Below are positions 60,760 to 64,000 of a DNA stretch of 64,000 nt, piece after piece. The stretch comes from Sphagnum compactum (taxonomy: Eukaryota > Bryophyta > Sphagnopsida > Sphagnales). The DNA lies in the NCBI GenBank assembly GCA_965153455.1, contig OZ234500.1, forward strand, positions 6,572,001 to 6,636,000, read 5' to 3'. Position 1 is the first letter of the stretch; every line of letters starts with the position of its first letter. The notes under the pieces are model-generated. The model did not search any database and was not told the DNA's origin. It worked only from the letters and a program-made list of their open reading frames with translations. The translations under genes and the position numbers were made by a program.

Positions 60760-63700
60760 TGCTCAACAGCATTTTAACAAAGTGTTCTGTTTCATACAGT
60801 TCTCTCATGATCCAAAATTCAGCAAAATACTGTACACTGCATGACTTTGAAGTTTCCTACAGATGGCTTATATGATAAAATTCTAAAACAGGAGTTGCAA
60901 CAAAGGGACACAGAGGATAAGCTTAATGTCAGGTTTTAATGCACTGTGGATCATAATACTCTATGGTTTCCTAAGAACTTCTACTTCTTGTCCACAGGTG
61001 CTTTGCATCCTTCTGAGGCAGAAGGGAAGTGTAAGATAAGCTGGCACATTACTGACAGGACAGAAATGGGTAGTATCTAAATTTGCAACACAGTATTTGC
61101 ACACAAAGTTTCATGAATTGCTGAAGAAATTGAGAGGGTACTGACCACAATTGACATTTGTGAGCTGTTCTCATCACACGTCCTTTGACATCTAATGTTC
61201 ATCAAGTCAACATCCTACCATGGTGCATCCCTCAACTAATCATCATCATGTTTGTTTTTCAAATGCAATGTTTTACACTATCCATCAATTCAAGCTGAAA
61301 TTTCCCTATCCTTAATCACAATTCTTTTGGAAGGTTCTTACCTTCTTTTTTCCATAATTGATAAGGCAAGTTATTTATGAAAATGTTTTTTCACCTAACA
61401 TTAACTATCAATAACAAAATATTTCAAAATATTTGAAACTCACCTAGTATCAACTTGATTGTCAAAATAATAACCTTAGTTACCAATTTCCCCACTTATT
61501 TTTTGCAATGATAGTCACATGTTGTGCATAAGGTTTAGTTATCAAATACCAACCTTGAAAAACGGTACATTGCCCATGTAGATTTTATGGTTTAAGTATT
61601 TTTCTTCTTTTTGCTATGGCTACTTTTTTTCTTCGAACATGATCTAGCAACACAATCCTCAATGAGCAAAAGTGCACAACAAATCTTTGAGAATAAACTT
61701 TGCACATGAGTTTAAAAATGTTACAAATTACAAGACACCCAATTATTGTTCAAGCTCAAGTTATATTTAACCATTGTTGGGGAAAGAAAAGAAAGCTATC
61801 ATTAATCAAAGGAAGACTAAAGAACAACTACCCAAACTTTAAGACATTTGAGAAGCTACAACTCAATTAAAACTAAAACTAAAGCATAAGGTAAACAAAA
61901 TTAACAAGCCACACAAGGTCAAAATAAACAATTGTAGCAAACTTCCAACACCTGCATTGTTAGACAAAATGTTTTAGTAGATTTTGCAAACTCACCACCA
62001 TTGCACCAAACTTTACAAACTAGACATCTCTTGGTGCTAGAATACAATAAAAAAACCTCAAAATCTGAAGTTGCAAAAAAATTAAGGCTTAAACAAAAGG
62101 GGAAAAAACCCAATGGTAGTAAATAATAGTCTCATGCATAACAAGATGGTTACAACAATAGTTACAACAACTTTGTTGACTATAGAACAAAGATGCCTTT
62201 GTAACAAAAAGAAATTATAGAATAAATCACACTTAGCTAAGTTAGTAGACAATCAACAAGTTCTATCCACATTACAATGTGGTCATAAAAACAAAAAACT
62301 AATTAAACTACACAACCTTTAAACAACTAAAACTATGGGTTGCCAAGGATTAGTGCATTCCGACATCACTCTCTCAAGCATAACTGGTCCCCTCACGGCC
62401 AAGCCCCTTGAAAGTAGACACTCACACCCCATTTTTTGACATTCTCAATCCCACAAAAAGTGTAACACCCATCAGATAATACAAACCCACACAAAACAAT
62501 GCAAAAAGTTACTTTCTGATTTCTTCTTTCACCCGTTTGTAAATAGTAATTCCACAACCTCATGTGGAACTTCTTCTAACAACCTTGCTAAATAGTGCTA
62601 CAAGGATGAAACAATATATTGAATTCCCAAATACTTTCCTAATTCAAAACATCAAAACAATTCCAACCCCGAAGCTCCTTCTCACATTCCCAACAACACA
62701 AATGATCACTTACTGAGCTTTGCACAACAAGACATTCACACCCACCAAACTTGGCCACAAAGATTACTCACAACACCACTTGAGCTTATCATCATTTCCT
62801 TGGTTCAACCTTGACATTTACCTTCAAGTCTTGCATATCCTACATAAAAACACTATCCGCAGTGGATCTCTAAAATTAAAGATTCACAAGATGGAACATT
62901 CCTCCTCCACACAAAACAATGCAAATAACAACTTCACACAAGCATAAGCGTCTTCTCTAGCTCTAGAAAAAACCATAGTACTTAGCTCTACCTTCTACAC
63001 ACCATTAGTAGTTGGTTCATTTACTAGAGAAATCCTTGTAGTGCGCTTCTAAAACCAATTGCATTGCACCCATTTTTGCCAAGAATTGAAGAACGCTGAT
63101 CCAAACACCAACACCAAGCACTGCAAATTCATTAACCCAGCAATCATGCATAAACAACAACAAACAAAACAAAACCAAAGGAAAGAAACAAACAAAACAC
63201 TCATCATCATTGGTAGTGTACACACACCTCCACCCAATTCTTCAAGTTTGGATGATGCCAACCAAGCACAAACAACATAGCTACAATGGACATTTCACAC
63301 AAACAACTATAGCTTTGATTCCACATCTCACCCCTTCCTCCCTTCTTTTTTTTTATCAATGACAATAGAAACAATTTTTTTCTTACAAGAAATCAATCTC
63401 CACTATGTTCCTAGGTTTAGGGTTTAAAATTTGATATCCTATTTTGATGAAATTTCCCAGCATTTCAATAGGTTATTAGATATAGGTCTTGCTATTTTTT
63501 TGTATGTTATCTTACAAGTGAATAAGGTCATTAATCAATTTTCAAAAATAATAATAATAATGTGTAAGTAGGTTCATAATAATGCTATTAATAACTAGGT
63601 GTTTTCTCAATGTCCAACCAACCCTAATATCCACCTTCAAATATGCACCCACCTAACATTCATACTAGGAAACATGATGCATTGCAAAATATTTTTGCAT

Positions 63701-64000
63701 CCTTTATCATGATCAAATAAACATTTTCCATGTGATGCACAAAATTTGCACCCATTTCCATTTCTTAGACTCAAACCCTTCTTATCAACATATTGATATT
63801 GTCTTCTCTAAAAGTGGGATTTGCATCCTCGCAAATGTAGTCATTGTTGATTCCCAAATGCTTAAAACTCTTTTACTTTGTGTAATTTCTACACGAATTT
63901 TGCAATTTCAAATAAACATAAACAAAAATAAAAATTGTTCTAACATTTGTTGGTATAAAATTACAATTGTTTTGAATTTTTCATACAGAAACAAATGATA
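60760..64000. other. Intergenic, AT-rich, nothing recognised
   Basis: Open frames of 60-90 codons on both strands have no recognisable motifs. (AAT)n occurs near 63548, and short A/T runs are frequent. Confidence 0.5.

Overview
The window is nuclear DNA of a land plant. It is AT-rich and gene-poor, with two apparently intact, intron-rich genes, many decayed transposons and short interspersed repeats, and scattered TTTAGGG-type telomere-like motifs. The plant assignment rests on a complete plant-type laccase and a plant-type bHLH factor with the MYC-type N-terminal and ACT-like C-terminal regions. The transposase families and the divergent bHLH basic region make me lean towards a non-seed plant (bryophyte, lycophyte or fern). 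That is an inference from memory, not a demonstration.

Layout. 483-3737: a 3.25-kb DDE_1 (pogo/Tc1-mariner-like) DNA transposon with near-perfect terminal inverted repeats, TA flanks and a transposase broken by three in-frame stops. 6146-6467: a Tourist-like MITE. 6940-8215: a degenerate GGTTC/GAACC-rich tract holding a 24-bp hairpin. 13404-15560 (minus): a hAT transposase relic of the ZNF862-like type. 18065-18350: a minisatellite just beyond the bHLH stop. 18659-24443 (minus): an eight-exon bHLH gene of about 849 residues. 24680-24890: a second minisatellite, in its upstream region. 26716-36000: several small inverted-repeat elements, two hairpins, a non-LTR retrotransposon fragment and a third minisatellite. 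36342-38147: a second hAT relic of a different family. 40000-56600: dispersed repeats, (CTAC)n/(GTAG)n tracts, a 1.4-kb foldback element and a perfect 38-bp hairpin. 57442-60598 (plus): a six-exon laccase of 611 residues with all copper ligands. 60760-64000: AT-rich, nothing recognised.

The two genes have no evident shared pathway: a secreted copper oxidase and a nuclear transcription factor, 33 kb apart. The most unusual content is in the repeats. One group of foldback elements has inverted arms around a tetranucleotide core that reads CTAC on one side and GTAG on the other. Four further near-perfect hairpins have arms of 24-39 bp and short loops, and could be young hairpin-RNA loci or tiny inverted-repeat elements.

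All calls come from reading the sequence. No homology search, folding or expression data were available. Splice sites were placed by reading frame, GT-AG signals and family motifs.
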